A stretch of 64,000 bases of DNA from assembly GCA_024867545.1 (NCBI GenBank), contig JANFNE010000021.1, positions 372,001 to 436,000 on the forward strand, read 5' to 3'. The position numbers were made by a program, and so were the translations under genes. Shown piece by piece: positions 20,542-31,361 of the stretch (its first letter is position 1; each line of letters starts with the position of its first letter). This stretch comes from Phytopythium helicoides. Taxonomy: Eukaryota; Oomycota; Peronosporomycetes; Pythiales; Pythiaceae. A model generated the notes under the pieces. It was not told the origin of the DNA. It worked only from the letters and a program-made list of their open reading frames with translations, and did no database searches.

Positions 20542-21918
20542 CTAACTACACACGTCGACCGAGAAGGCCTGGTCGTAGTTATCGATGGTGGACTTGATGG
20601 CCTGGTACGTCATGAGAATCGCGCCGACGACAATCGAAATGCCGATGCAGAGCACGATGACCGACTGCTTGCCCGTGCGACGCACGTAGCCGAGAATCAC
20701 GACCTGCGAGCACGCCGTGACGACGAACGCAATGCCGCACAGGAGCCCGGCCCAGTCCCACGAGATCATGTCGAACACGGCGAACTTGGCCGTGGCCGAA
20801 GCCGCCGAGTAGAGCACCATGAGCGCCGAGGTCGAGGACGCCACCTCGGGCACAACGCCGATCTCGATGATCATGGGACCCGTGATGATGGCGCCGCCCA
20901 CACCAAAGAGGCCTGCAATCACACCGGCGCCAGCGCAGCCCAGAGGGAACCAAATGACGGTCTTTTTGTTCCAGTGCACGTCGCCTTCCGCGAACTGGTA
21001 GTTGACCGAGACCTTGCGCAGGTGGTCCTTGAGGAGATACATGGAAGTGAATGTCGCGAACGCTGCGACCCACGGGATCTCAATGAGCAGCAGCACCCAG
21101 TAGGCGACACCGCCGCAGTGGACGAGCTTGTCGACGATGCTGACGACGGCGATACCGAGGAAGCAGACGAAGACGATGGCCTGCTTGTCCCACGCGATGG
21201 AGCGCTCCTTCTCGAGGATCTTGGCGAGCGTCTCTTCTTTGACTCCTCGGCGACGTAGCCCGATTCCTTGGCCTTCTCGACGTCCGGCACGGTGGGCGTG
21301 ACGACCTCGGTATAGTTGGCAGCGACCGTGGGGCTGGCGACCGTGTTGGCAGCCTCAGCCGCCTCGGCGTCCGCCTTCTTCTTGGCAGCGCGCTCCTTCT
21401 TGTGGAGCTTGATGCCCTTTTGCAGCGTGCGCGTGCCGCTGGCGACGAGCACGACGACGAAGAGCAGCGAAATGAGGTAGGAGGGCAGGAGCTTGGAGAG
21501 CACGGCGCCGATGACGGCTCCGCCGATGACGACGGGGATCATGGCGAGGCAGAGGTCCGAGTCGAATGAGCGGGCGGTCGACGTGCGGGTGGCGCTTGCG
21601 CAGGTTGAACCACGCGTTGGCGACGGCGCCGCCCAGGATGGCCATGTTGGAGATGGGTGTGGCGCGCTTGATGTCGAAGCTCATGATGAGCACCATGGAG
21701 GGCACCATGATGACTCCGCCGCCGACGCCGCCCGCCGAGGACACGGCCAGCCCGAAGGCCATGAAGACGATGCCCACCACGTCGTAGGCGTCCATGTCGC
21801 TCAGGCTCGGGATGGTGCTCTTGCCGTCGTCGTCGTCCGAGCCCGAGGAGCTCGCGGCCGAGACGGCGCTGAGCGCGAGCGCCACGAGCGCCAGCAGCTG
21901 CCAGTGACGCGTCGCCAT
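20542..21918 (-). CDS. TauE/SafE-like (TSUP) membrane protein, copy E, frame-disrupted
   Basis: The signal peptide is MATRHWQLLALVALALSAVS (ATG at 21918), followed by an acidic DDDDGKS segment. The N-half is FMAFGLAVSSAGGVGGGVIM, TPISNMAILGGAVANAWF, RHPHVDRPLI. One extra T near 21563 (CTCATTCGACTCG, where paralogues read DRPLIDSDL) breaks the frame; the sequence resumes as MIPVVIGGAVIGAVLSKLLP. After a Lys/Ala/Glu-rich linker a second single-base break near 21243 separates GYVAEE from VKEETLAKILEKERSIAWDK. The C-half has AGVIAGLFGVGGAIITGPMI, SALMVLYSAASATAKFAVF and YVRRTGKQS and ends FSVDVCS. Everything except the two breaks is well conserved, which favours sequencing errors over decay for this copy. 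Confidence 0.8.
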
Positions 21919-23677
21919 GGCTCGAGGGGCGTTTAACGTCCGCGGGAGGCGCCGGAATCGCGAATGAGCTCAAGGCGCGCGGCCAGCGCCTGCGGAGCTG
22001 CTCGGCGCTTGCGCCGCCGCATAGCGTGGACGCAGTGCCGCCTCCTCGTTATCCCCCAGTGTTTCTACTCTTTATCATGGAGTTAAATGCTTTATAAGAG
22101 GTTATATCAGATGCATTTTTATAATATATAATAATTTGTTTTAGAGGGTACATTGTATGATGGAGGGCCGACTTGTGAGGCGAAAACGACGGCGCGTTTG
22201 TATGCCGGAGGCTTTTCCGCACACCAACATGTCGCGCGCTGTCGCCCCGCATCACGACGGCGGATAGAGACGCTGCAGCGTCACCGCGAGCCAATCAGCA
22301 GGTCGCGTTTGGCCAATGGGTCACTGAGACGGGGGAGAAGCGGCGATCTTCTGGCGGACGCTCCGGGAGAGGCCCCGCTGCGCGGTTTCCCATCCCGTCC
22401 GCGCCAGTCATGCAGCGTGCAAGACTATCCTCATTGAACGTGCAGACTCCATTGGCAATCTAGTAATACGCGCTTACGAGAACACAGGGCGTCGCAAAGC
22501 TCCCAGCTCCGTGGCGATCCATTGCTGCACGTCATTAAAACGGGAGCTCACTAGTCGGCCCGCGAGGTGACTGCAACGAGATGCCTTCGATCATTGGGCG
22601 AGCACCGGCCAATTCTCGCGCCGCAATGCTGCCACTCACCACATGACCGTGCTCGCCGGTTCTCTGTCTTCAGTCTCGACCTGACGCCGCCGACCACCAT
22701 GGAAGTGAGACGGTTGCCATGGAGAGCATACATACGTACGTACTGGTAACGTCATCAGTAATGACGAAACTCGAGATGAATGGCCAAGCAAGCTCCGGAC
22801 TCCAACTCGCGGAGTCCGGAGCCTGCAGTGCACGCCGCCCAGGATTTCGCTAGGCTTGGGTGTCGAGCTGCCCGACTGGAGCAATATGTAGATGGACGAT
22901 AAAACCTTCTCGAGTCACTTGCATTCATCAACATGGACCTCGCGCAAATCCATTCCGGCCATTACATATCGTTGTCAGCCTGTAAAACTCGCTGCTGCAG
23001 CATGTTGAAGTTGTTCCAAATTCTCGCTTACTTTACAGCCCGGTTTTCCCAGCCCGCCACTGCCGGTGGCTTTTAGTCACAACATGCAGGTGTTTGCTGG
23101 TGCTATTACAGCCTCAGCTGTGCAATACAGCCAGCCTATGTGGATCTCAACAGCCAAGTGAACGCTTGCCGACGCCAATGCCACCCATACCTACCTGGCT
23201 ATGGAGCATATAGTGGAGAACCCTGGAGCGCTTTGCTTTTGTGCCAATCGTGCATTCACCATTCGGGAAGATACCATGCGATCCCGTGCCAGCTGCTGTC
23301 CGCTTTCATTCATGCACTTTTCGACATGAACTTCAGCCTCGCCAGCGTGAGTCGGCGTGCGTTCCAATAACTGTCGAGATCCATAGAGATGGGGTACAAT
23401 TTTGCATTTGAGAACTTGCTAGCTTTGCGATGGCTTTGCTCTCTCCATACCTCTGTTGGGCTGGGTGATTGTGGAATTGAGCCCGCCAATCATACTGCAA
23501 CCGAGTCCCTGTGCGCTGAGAGACACGTGGCTGCCGCGGCTGGGAGGTCGAATGCGTACGCTTTCGAGTCACCAGACCAGGTGAATACATCCATGGAGGT
23601 GTCACGTTGGGTTGACCATCCATTGGGTAAAGTTCATTTTCGATTTCACCGATTCACGCGAGGAAAGACCTGCCGAC
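21919..23677. other. Long stretch without a convincing gene
   Basis: 1.76 kb between the divergent TSUP copy E and BiP-like genes. It includes an AT-rich block (about 22060-22150, unlike the GC-rich surroundings), a GAGCCAATCAGC CCAAT box near 22288, and a perfect inverted repeat (22792-22822). Frames are short on both strands with no recognisable domain. A non-coding first exon of the BiP-like gene could lie at its right end. Confidence 0.5.
22792..22822. repeat. Perfect 12-bp inverted repeat with 7-nt loop
   Basis: GCTCCGGACTCC (22792-22803) and GGAGTCCGGAGC (22811-22822) are exact reverse complements around AACTCGC. A weaker 6-bp inverted repeat (CGTCAT...ATGACG, 22750-22766) lies just upstream. 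This could be a hairpin in RNA or a palindromic binding site. Confidence 0.6.
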
Positions 23678-25555
23678 ATGAATTTGAACTAGATCCTGCT
23701 GTCGGTCGCCCTCATCTACGTGGACATGGTTCACGCCGACGATGATCCCTATGGTCCCCGCGGCCCCGTTATCGGCATCGACCTGGGCACGACTTACTCG
23801 TGCGTGGGCGTGTACAAGGACCAGAAGGTGGAGATCATCGCCAACGACCAGGGCAACCGCATCACGCCGTCCTACGTGGCCTGGGACTCCTACGGAGAGC
23901 TCGTGGTTGGTGATAAAGCCAAGAACCAGGCGACCATCAACCCCGAGAAAACCCTCTTCGACGTCAAGCGCCTCATCGGCCGCAAGTTCAGCGACAAGTT
24001 GGTGCAGGCCGACAAGAAGCTGCTCCCCTACCACATCGTGGACCGCGCTGGCAAGCCGTTCATCGAGGTGACGATCAAGGGCGAGAAGAAGCAGTTCTCG
24101 CCCGAGGAGGTGTCGGCCATGGTGCTCACCAAGATGAAGCAGATCGCCGAGGGCTACATTGGCCGCGAGGTGTACGACGCGGTCGTGACGGTGTCGGCCT
24201 ACTTCAACGACGCTCAGCGTCAGGCTACCAAGGACGCCGGTACGATTGCTGGTCTGACGGTGCAGCGCATCATCAACGAGCCGACGGCTGCTGCCATTGC
24301 CTACGGCATTGACAAGAAGTCTCAGGGTGAGAAGATCGTGCTGGTATTCGACCTCGGTGGCGGTACCTTCGATGTCACGCTGCTCGCCATTGACGGCGGT
24401 GTGTTCGAGGTTCTTGCGACGAACGGTGACACGCATCTTGGTGGTGAAGACTTTGACCAGCGCATTATGCAATACTTCATCAAGAAGTGGAAGAAGGACA
24501 AGACGATCGACATTGGTTCGGACAAGCGTGCTCTGCAGAAGCTGCGTCGTGAGGCCGAGCGTGTGAAGCGTGCTCTGTCGACGCAGGCTCAGGCTCGTCT
24601 TGAGATCGAGTCGCTGCTGGACGGTGAGGACTTCACGGAGTCGCTGAGCCGCGCTCGTTTCGAGAAGCTGAACGAGGATCTGTTCAAGAAGACGCTTGGT
24701 CCTGTGGAGAAGGTGATGAAGGACGCTGGTCTGAAGAAGTCGGAGGTGGACGAGATTGTGCTTGTTGGTGGCTCTACGCGTATCCCGAAGGTGCAGCAGC
24801 TGATCAAGGACTACTTCAACGGCAAGGAGCCGTCGCGTGGTGTGAACCCGGATGAGGCTGTTGCGTACGGTGCTGCCGTGCAGGGTGGTATCCTCAGCGG
24901 CGAGCAGGACGACCTGACCAAGGACGTGCTTCTCATCGATGTGGTTCCTCTCTCGCAGGGTATTGAGACGGTCGGTGGTGTCATGACCAAGCTCATCAAC
25001 CGTAACACTATCATCTCGACGAAGAAGTCTCAGACGTTCTCGACGTACCAGGACAACCAGCCAGCTGTGCTGATCCAGGTGTTCGAGGGTGAGCGTGCCA
25101 TGACCAAGGACAACCGCCTTCTCGGCAAGTTCGAGCTGACGGGTCTGCCGCCTGCTCCGCGTGGTGTGCCTCAGATTGAGGTGACGTTCGAGATCGACGC
25201 GAACGGTATCCTGCAGGTTGCTGCTGAGGACAAGGGCACGGGCAAGGCCGAGTCTATTACGACTGATAAGGGTCGTCTGTCGCAGGAGGAGATTGACCGC
25301 ATGGTCCAGGAGGCTGCTGAGTTCGCCGACGAGGACAAGCGTATCAAGGAGCGCATCGGTGATACGCTGTCGGGAAAGCTGGTCGACGAGGACTTCGTGC
25401 TAGCGCTTACGCAAGGTGCCATGGCCTTGCTTGAGGCCAACCTCGAGGCCAACAGGGAAGGCTTCGAGGCCAAGCAGAAGGAGATCATGGTCAAAAAGGG
25501 TGTAACCGGTTTCGGTGCGCCTGACGACAAGGAGAACCACCACAACGAGCTATAG
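23678..25555 (+). CDS. BiP/GRP78-like ER HSP70, divergent, with an in-frame stop in the signal peptide region
   Basis: The ATPase domain is complete: [54 protein letters not shown] and [18 protein letters not shown]. So is the beta substrate domain ([53 protein letters not shown]). The C-terminus is HHNEL, a variant of the HDEL ER-retention signal. The frame from ATG 23678 reads four codons, then TAG (23690-23692), then a typical signal h-region ([15 protein letters not shown]). Either the TAG is the end of a 5' intron (AACTAG acceptor) with an unseen first exon, or the signal peptide is interrupted and translation starts at 23726 without it. The helical lid after [14 protein letters not shown] is about 30-40 residues shorter than in usual BiP. 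AYFNDAQ is preceded by VS rather than VP. HSP70 identity is certain; functionality is not. Confidence 0.88.
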
Positions 25556-26210
25556 GTGAATAAAAATCATGCACATGAGTAGCATTAGACGTCGAGGTTG
25601 AGGAGGTTCGCAACTATTGTTTCTTGCACAGCAGCATGTCGATCTCCACCACCTCGCGTACCTGTTCAATGGAGAAGGGAGCGGGTGCACAATTGCTCTG
25701 GCACACACCAGCAAGTGTGCAACAAGAAACAGACAATGATTGACATTCATCCGCAGCTGTGAAGGCTGCGGACACTCCGTCGCCCCCAAGGGCGGCCCCA
25801 GACACACAAGCGTACTACAGTGGTGCTTCGCACGAATGCACCGCCAGGCACGCAGCCTAGGACGACGTTGTTGCAGTGCACCTTGGCGATAACTAACCGC
25901 TCCAGCTCAAGCACGATGGCGAATTTGTTTGTAGCCGCAAAAACGTCGTTCACTTCGGCGATTTCAACCATGAGAACAACGGCGCACCACACTTCCCCTT
26001 ATGGTGCCAAGCCGCGGCATCGAAACCCGCCCCAGACGGGTTCTATCGGATTTGAGTAAACTCATAGAGCATGTTGAAGATGTCTGTATTGCTGGAGTTC
26101 CTGCATCACTTCAGGTGTGCGGGCTGGGCACTTTTGACACTGTAAGCTCATTTACATGGGCATCTCACTTTCTTTCACCTTCGTCTTCACCATTGACGGT
26201 GCTCAACCGG
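25556..26210. other. Convergent intergenic region
   Basis: 655 bp between the ends of the BiP-like and acid phosphatase genes. Minus-strand frames 25614-25805 (Cys-containing) and 25747-25992 overlap and might be exons of a small gene, but no ATG plus splice chain could be built. Not called as coding. Confidence 0.4.
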
Positions 26211-28496
26211 TCACAACAGTGGCTGCATGTCCTCGCGCCGAGGAACGGACGGCACAACGCTGCGCTGGCGAATCATCTGCACCGCCATGACGGACATCAT
26301 ACAGATGATGGCGGCGCCAAACACGGTCCATCCGATTGCGAGTGGGGACAGCACGTGCGAGTGAGCGGGGTATGTGGCAGTTGTTGCGGATGAGGCGGGC
26401 TTGCTCTGGGTGACTGGAACATGTCGAGCGGTCGACTTGAGTGTATCGACGAACGGGCGAAGAGTGTCGGCGACGCACGTGTGCCGCACTGTCTTCCCAA
26501 TGAGAATCTTGAACGTTGAAAATGGGCACCGAACGTCAGTCACACCAGGACTGAGCTCGATCTCTTCAGAGCAAGACGGAATGGTGACTGGAACTCGATC
26601 CGGGGGCTGTGTATCGCACGAGTTCGATCAGCAACGAGTCTTGCACACAGCAACACCACACCAACAACGTACGTTTTCAGGCGACAGGTAGTCGCCATTT
26701 CGAATCTGCTCTGGGGACGCTGACACAAAATACAACTTGACAAAGTAGTTGGAGTCGACGTCAGTAGCTGTGGCAGTCGGTGTTGTAGGTCCCTGGGTAA
26801 TCTTGGTGGCCCACACGCGGATCCAGTCCTCATTCAATCGGAGGCTTTCGTGCTTGAGCTTGCTATCACTCCCCAAATCGGCTTCTGAGTGCAGCTCAAA
26901 CACGAGCATGCCACCTGGAACGGGCTGGTGCGGGTGCCAGCCTCGTGAATACCATTCCAGTCTGCATTTTTGCAGCCAACCGCCGCAAGAAAAATGAGTC
27001 CATACACTTCGATGAAGAATTGCGACCCAACTGCAGTGAACCAACCTGAGTAGATTTCGCACGTAGAGGATGTTGATGTCGTGAGCTGCATAATAGAGGA
27101 GGCGGTTGTCAACAGACTGCAACAGGCGAGGGCCCATCTCCCTCAGCCATGGGAATCGGGCGACCACGAACACTCTGCTCAAAGCTCGCTGTGAGGTGGG
27201 CTAAGAGCGTCGCGCCAAAGCTCTCAGCGTTGACCTCATTTGTAATCAGATCCATGTGCGTCTGTCATTCACACGCAATTCATTCACACGCGATACAAGA
27301 CTCAGTGTTAGTTGGTAGTAACACTGATCTCTGGTTCTAGCTATACTTACCTCATGAACTCGTGACAGGTGCAAGATCTTCTCGAAAGTCAGCCCGCCCG
27401 GTAGTGTCATATTGTTCAGGCTCTGGAGCAAAAGCCACTCGGAAAAGTAGTCGGCGTTTGAGAGCGTGTCCTTCCATGGGAGGTAGAAGGCACCGTTCCA
27501 AGTAGTCGGAATGTCGAATAGGTCGCACTGCGGCTGCGACAGCGGGTACTCCTCCCCTGGAGCACACACAGAAGGCGCACAGCACTGGAGAAGCTCATTG
27601 ATCTCTTCAATCTCTTGTCTAACTTCTTGTACGACGAACGCAGTGTCGTTCCTCCCCACGATCCCTTCATACACTTTCGAATGCAAAAGTGCGTTAGCTA
27701 TTGCACAACAACGAGGCTTCTGGGGTACGAAAAAAAAAAAAGCTTAGTGCATACCAGCTCGAGAGCACACGGGACAATTGGCTGTCGGGTCCTGGCCTTG
27801 CTCGAACAGCAGCTGCGTCTCCTCCATCACGGGGACGACGTCTTTGCAGTTTGGGTACAGCCCTTCGAGGAATGCTCGCGCCGTCAGCTATCAAAGCACA
27901 GCCGCCACCTCATAAGCTGTTTGCAGGTAATACCCCTCGACATTCCCGTCTAGTCCACGCACATTGTCGCGCTGGTTGGCATCTGCGTAGGCAAAGGTCT
28001 TGTGGCACGGCACATCGAGGAACTCGCGGTACAAGTGGTTGCGGAAGTACTGCACGCGCAGGTCCGTCGCGTCAGCACCAGCCCGCAGCGCCACGCTGCC
28101 ACCTCGAGAGCCTCACCTCGCCCATGCGCTCTACCACCTCGAACCCGTGCTTGGTCAGCTTGGGGGACACGACCTCATTGGGGTCGTCAGTCTCCTCTGT
28201 GCCCCACGCCGCCGCGCTCAGCGGCAGCTTCAGCTCCGGGTTGAGCACATACTTGTCCAGCAGCTGCTTGGAAGGCGCCTCGGTCCCCAGGCCGTAGGGC
28301 CCGCGCACGCCATGGCGCGACAGCACGACGACCTGCAGTCGCGCGTCAGATCCGATGGAGAGCTGCGCCAAGTTCAACCAGCCACAGCGGGGCCGCTGGC
28401 GCCCCTCCGCACCTGCCGGAGCTCGGACGCAGCCCCTTGGAGCTGGGAGAGCAACAAAAACGCCACATGAAGCACCACGAGGCTCCAGACGCGCAT
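26211..28496 (-). CDS. Histidine acid phosphatase, type I membrane protein (lysosomal acid phosphatase-like)
   Basis: Eight exons: 28413-28496, 28117-28362, 27963-28049, 27755-27887, 27351-27697, 27046-27261, 26673-26961, 26211-26606. The introns are 50-89 bp, and one contains a T12 run on the sense strand. A signal peptide (MRVWSLVVLHVAFLLLSQLQ) precedes the catalytic motif VVVLSRHGVRGPYGLG. Then come NQRDN joined to LTARAFLEGLYPNC, and the proton-donor motif YYAAHDINILYVRNLL. LEWYSRGWHPHQPVPGG and LVFELHSE follow, as in this superfamily. Near the end a hydrophobic helix (LAIGWTVFGAAIICMMSVMA) and a short basic tail give a membrane-anchored form, as in animal lysosomal acid phosphatase. A single-base break near 27140-27175 in exon 6 separates LLAHLTASFEQSVRG from FPWLREMGPRLLQSVDNR. 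Probable role: phosphomonoester hydrolysis at the cell surface or in the vacuole. Confidence 0.87.
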
Positions 28497-30168
28497 GGCT
28501 GGGGCGGCGAGCGACAAGTTGGCGGCGAGCGGCGAGCGTCGAGCGCAAGCTTCTCGCCAAGATGATATCCTTGACGTCACTAGGGGCTTACCATCTCGCT
28601 TCGAAGAAGTACGAATATTATGGTCCGGATTAAATGGATAATCTGCACCTCTGTGGTGGGTTGACTTGGTTTTACTATGTCGACTGGTTTTGACTTGATG
28701 GTTCTATGGTCGGGCGAGTGGTGTCGTACTGTAGGTGCAACTGCACCACCACCTGCTCGCCTTGAAGACGCTGGAGCCACGAGCGCTGGGCTCCGCCTGC
28801 AGCTCGCAGCCGCGACGCTGCATCCATCGGGAGATCAGCAGTCCGCTGGTGAGGCGTGCGACGCCAGCTCGGCGGTTGATTCCTGCCGCGTTCGGTTCAG
28901 CGCTCTTGAGTGGCCTGAGCGGACGCATGGGACGGCGCTCAGCTGCGCCGGATTCCGCGCCATGATGCGCTCGTCGGAGAGCCACGAGGGGCGCGCGTTA
29001 CTGCCGCGGTCGGATGCAGGGCGGGCACTCGGTGGGCCGTTCGCTTGGTATCAGCCCAGCTGCGCGTGACTTCGGTGGCTACGTTCACTTTTCTCGTCGG
29101 CAGTAACCCCGTTGCTCGTGGCAGGCTGGCGGTGTCAACACGTCACGCGTGAGAGTCCGCGGGTTGAAGCCGCACGATCTCCGTGCGGAGCACCAGACGC
29201 CGCGGAATCGCGTGGCTCCTGCCGTGTCGCGTGGTGGCGGAGCCGCCGCGGATGGCTACTGCCCGAGTGCGATGCTCCGTATCATCCTAAACTAGAAACT
29301 CTCACGTGGCGGGCACCACTTCCTCATCTCTTGATCGGCGCGAGACCCGCACGATCATCGGATCTCGGCGTGTGACATCACCCCAGTGGCACTGCGGTCG
29401 CGCCGTACATACTCGGATACACTGCGGCCAGCGAGTCTTTCGTGGCGACCTCGCTCCGAGAGACTGGACAGGCGGGGGTCTCACATCAACCACCAGGCAG
29501 ACGGGTGTCTCTCGAGTCTGCAGGCGAGCAGCTTGGGATGGGAGGTCACACCTGTGGCGACCGCTGACCCACCGCCAGATCCCCCCCCAGCGGGTCAAGT
29601 CATCACCCGGCGGCATCTGCTTGAGGCCTTCCAAACTTCCAAAACTTCGCCATTTCCACTGCCCTATACGAACTCCAGTCATCTCGACAGGACAGCCGCC
29701 GCCGCATATCGTGGCCGGAAACCAGTTGCCGCCGCGGAACGGCGCCCGTCCGGCAGTCCACCTACACCTGCGAGACGTGATGTTGTCGTCTCGGGATGGA
29801 ATGTGGGAGGTGGTCCGCCCTCCCCACACATTTCGTTTGTGGTTTCTGGCTCCCATGGGGGGTTGTCCCATACAAAGAGCAAGTGAAATCCTACCGTACG
29901 CAGCTGTGTCACCCGCGCCACAAACCCTGGAGGAACTGGACAGCCGCATGTCGGCGCTAAACCAGTGCCTTTCTCCATTTCCACCCCCAAAACCCACTGA
30001 GATAGCCTCCAACAGGTGTGTATCGCTTGAACGCGGGGACTAATCACCGCGAGCGGCTCCATCCCACGTTGCCGACCGGCGCCTGGCGACGCTCCATGCT
30101 CATTCGCCAACTTGCGCTCGTCGCCGGACGTCCACCCCCGTTCCCGCGTCTCCCCCGCCGCCAGCAGC
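28497..30168. other. Long stretch without a convincing gene
   Basis: 1.67 kb between the divergent acid phosphatase and an unknown plus-strand gene. A plus-strand frame from an ATG at 28677 (130 codons) and large overlapping frames on both strands between 29300 and 30040 are open. They lack domains and have implausible composition (Arg/Pro/Ser-rich in all frames). No transposon signature or terminal repeat was recognised. Confidence 0.4.
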
Positions 30169-30778
30169 ATGTCTTCGTGCGTCGTGCAGGTGCCCGCGAT
30201 GCTCAAGCGCGTGCGCCCGGCGCTGCCCGTGGACGCGGCCGACGACGGCGCCAAGGTCGGCAAGCGATGGATGAACGCGTCGCCGCGTGCCACCATGGAG
30301 GCGCAGGCCTCGGCTGAGTGCGCGCAGCCCGCGACGCGCGTGCCCTGGCCGGATGTGCGCGGCTGCGAGGGCGTGCGCAAGGCGCTCGCCTTCCTGCACA
30401 AGTCGCGCCAGCACGCCGTGCTGCTCATGGTGCAGAACCACTGGGAGCGCGCCATCGGCGTCATGGAGAAGATCGAGACCGCCACCGAGAGCGTCAGCGT
30501 GCAGCGCCGCCGCGTCGTCATCGACCAGGTCAACGCCGCGCGCCGCAGCGCGCTCGCAGACGAGATCCAGAAGCTTGAGCTGCGAACGCAGCAGCCAATC
30601 TGCGAGACTCCGCGCGCGCGCACCTGTGCGCTTCAGTCCCGACGTCGACGTCATCGCCGCCGACGCCATGGACCGCTCCTGCGACCAGGTCGCGGCCCCG
30701 CAGCGCGAGGAGATGCTCGTGCTCCGCGCCTCGCGCAGCATCCCGCAGGAGAACCTGTCCGAGTTCTGGGACAACTGA
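30169..30778 (+). CDS. Unknown protein of about 200 aa with one frame break
   Basis: The frame opens at ATG 30169 (MSSCVVQVPAMLKRVRPALP) and continues through PWPDVRGCEGVRKALAFLHK, HAVLLMVQNHWERAIGVMEK and a helical QRRRVVIDQVNAARRSALAD stretch. Around 30600-30625, in a GCGCGCGC run, the plausible sequence moves to another frame: RARAPVRFSPDVDVIAADAM, then QREEMLVLRASRSIPQENL and SEFWDN with TGA at 30776-30778. The dinucleotide run makes a sequencing slip likely. There is no signal peptide and no family is recognised. The helical, charged composition would fit a protein-protein interaction role, but that is a guess. Confidence 0.5.
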
Positions 30779-31361
30779 GCTTCCAGGCACCTATGAGCCG
30801 CGTATTCAGCCCCCACCGCTCGGCCCGGCATACACACAGCACCGTACCATAGCCACAAGAAGACCCAGCCAGGGCCACACGGCGGGCGGCGCGCGACACT
30901 ACAGCACCCGTACTCTAGCGATAGCCACCCACAGAACCTATTTAATCACGCAAATTTTTTGCCACGCTCAACATCGACTCTACTGTACCTTCATGTGCAC
31001 GCCACCCTAGGATACCCGCAGCACCAGGAAGGCCGCGCAGTTCTATCATCCAGCCGAGTCTTTACAGGTGACAACCGCCTCATATGACGACTTCACTCCC
31101 CGACTTTACCACTTGTAGCCGTGAGTTGCAGCTCACTTGAACTCCTCCACCCACATGGCAGCCAGCAGGCGCTGCACTCAACCCATGCCTTCTCTCGACA
31201 CCAACCTCACACTTTTACTGCCCACGCCACCCATTGTCACGCATGTACGCTCTGTCGCCATGTTCTCGCCTCTCGGGGCGCTCTGTCCTCTACCTACTTT
31301 CTGCTACCACCTACCGTTGCCGCTGCGCTCTCCGAACCCAAGGAGCCCGGCTGAGTGGCAT
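30779..31361. other. Convergent intergenic region
   Basis: 583 bp between converging genes. It has moderate AT content with no gene or repeat. It probably holds both 3' UTRs. Confidence 0.5.

Noticed and set aside
12512..21918. CRISPR array or bacterial operon for the repeated unit structure
   Set aside because: The repeats are diverged full-length transporter genes with signal peptides in a eukaryotic context; no short direct repeats with spacers are present.
25990..26050. tRNA-like T-loop (GGGTTTCGATGCC) on the minus strand
   Set aside because: Stem pairing fails and no anticodon or D arm could be found.
29302..30043. Large overlapping open frames on both strands, more than 230 codons each
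   Set aside because: GC-rich DNA with few stops; all frames are Arg/Pro/Ser-rich, none has a domain, splice chain or paralogue, and the opposite-strand frames exclude each other.
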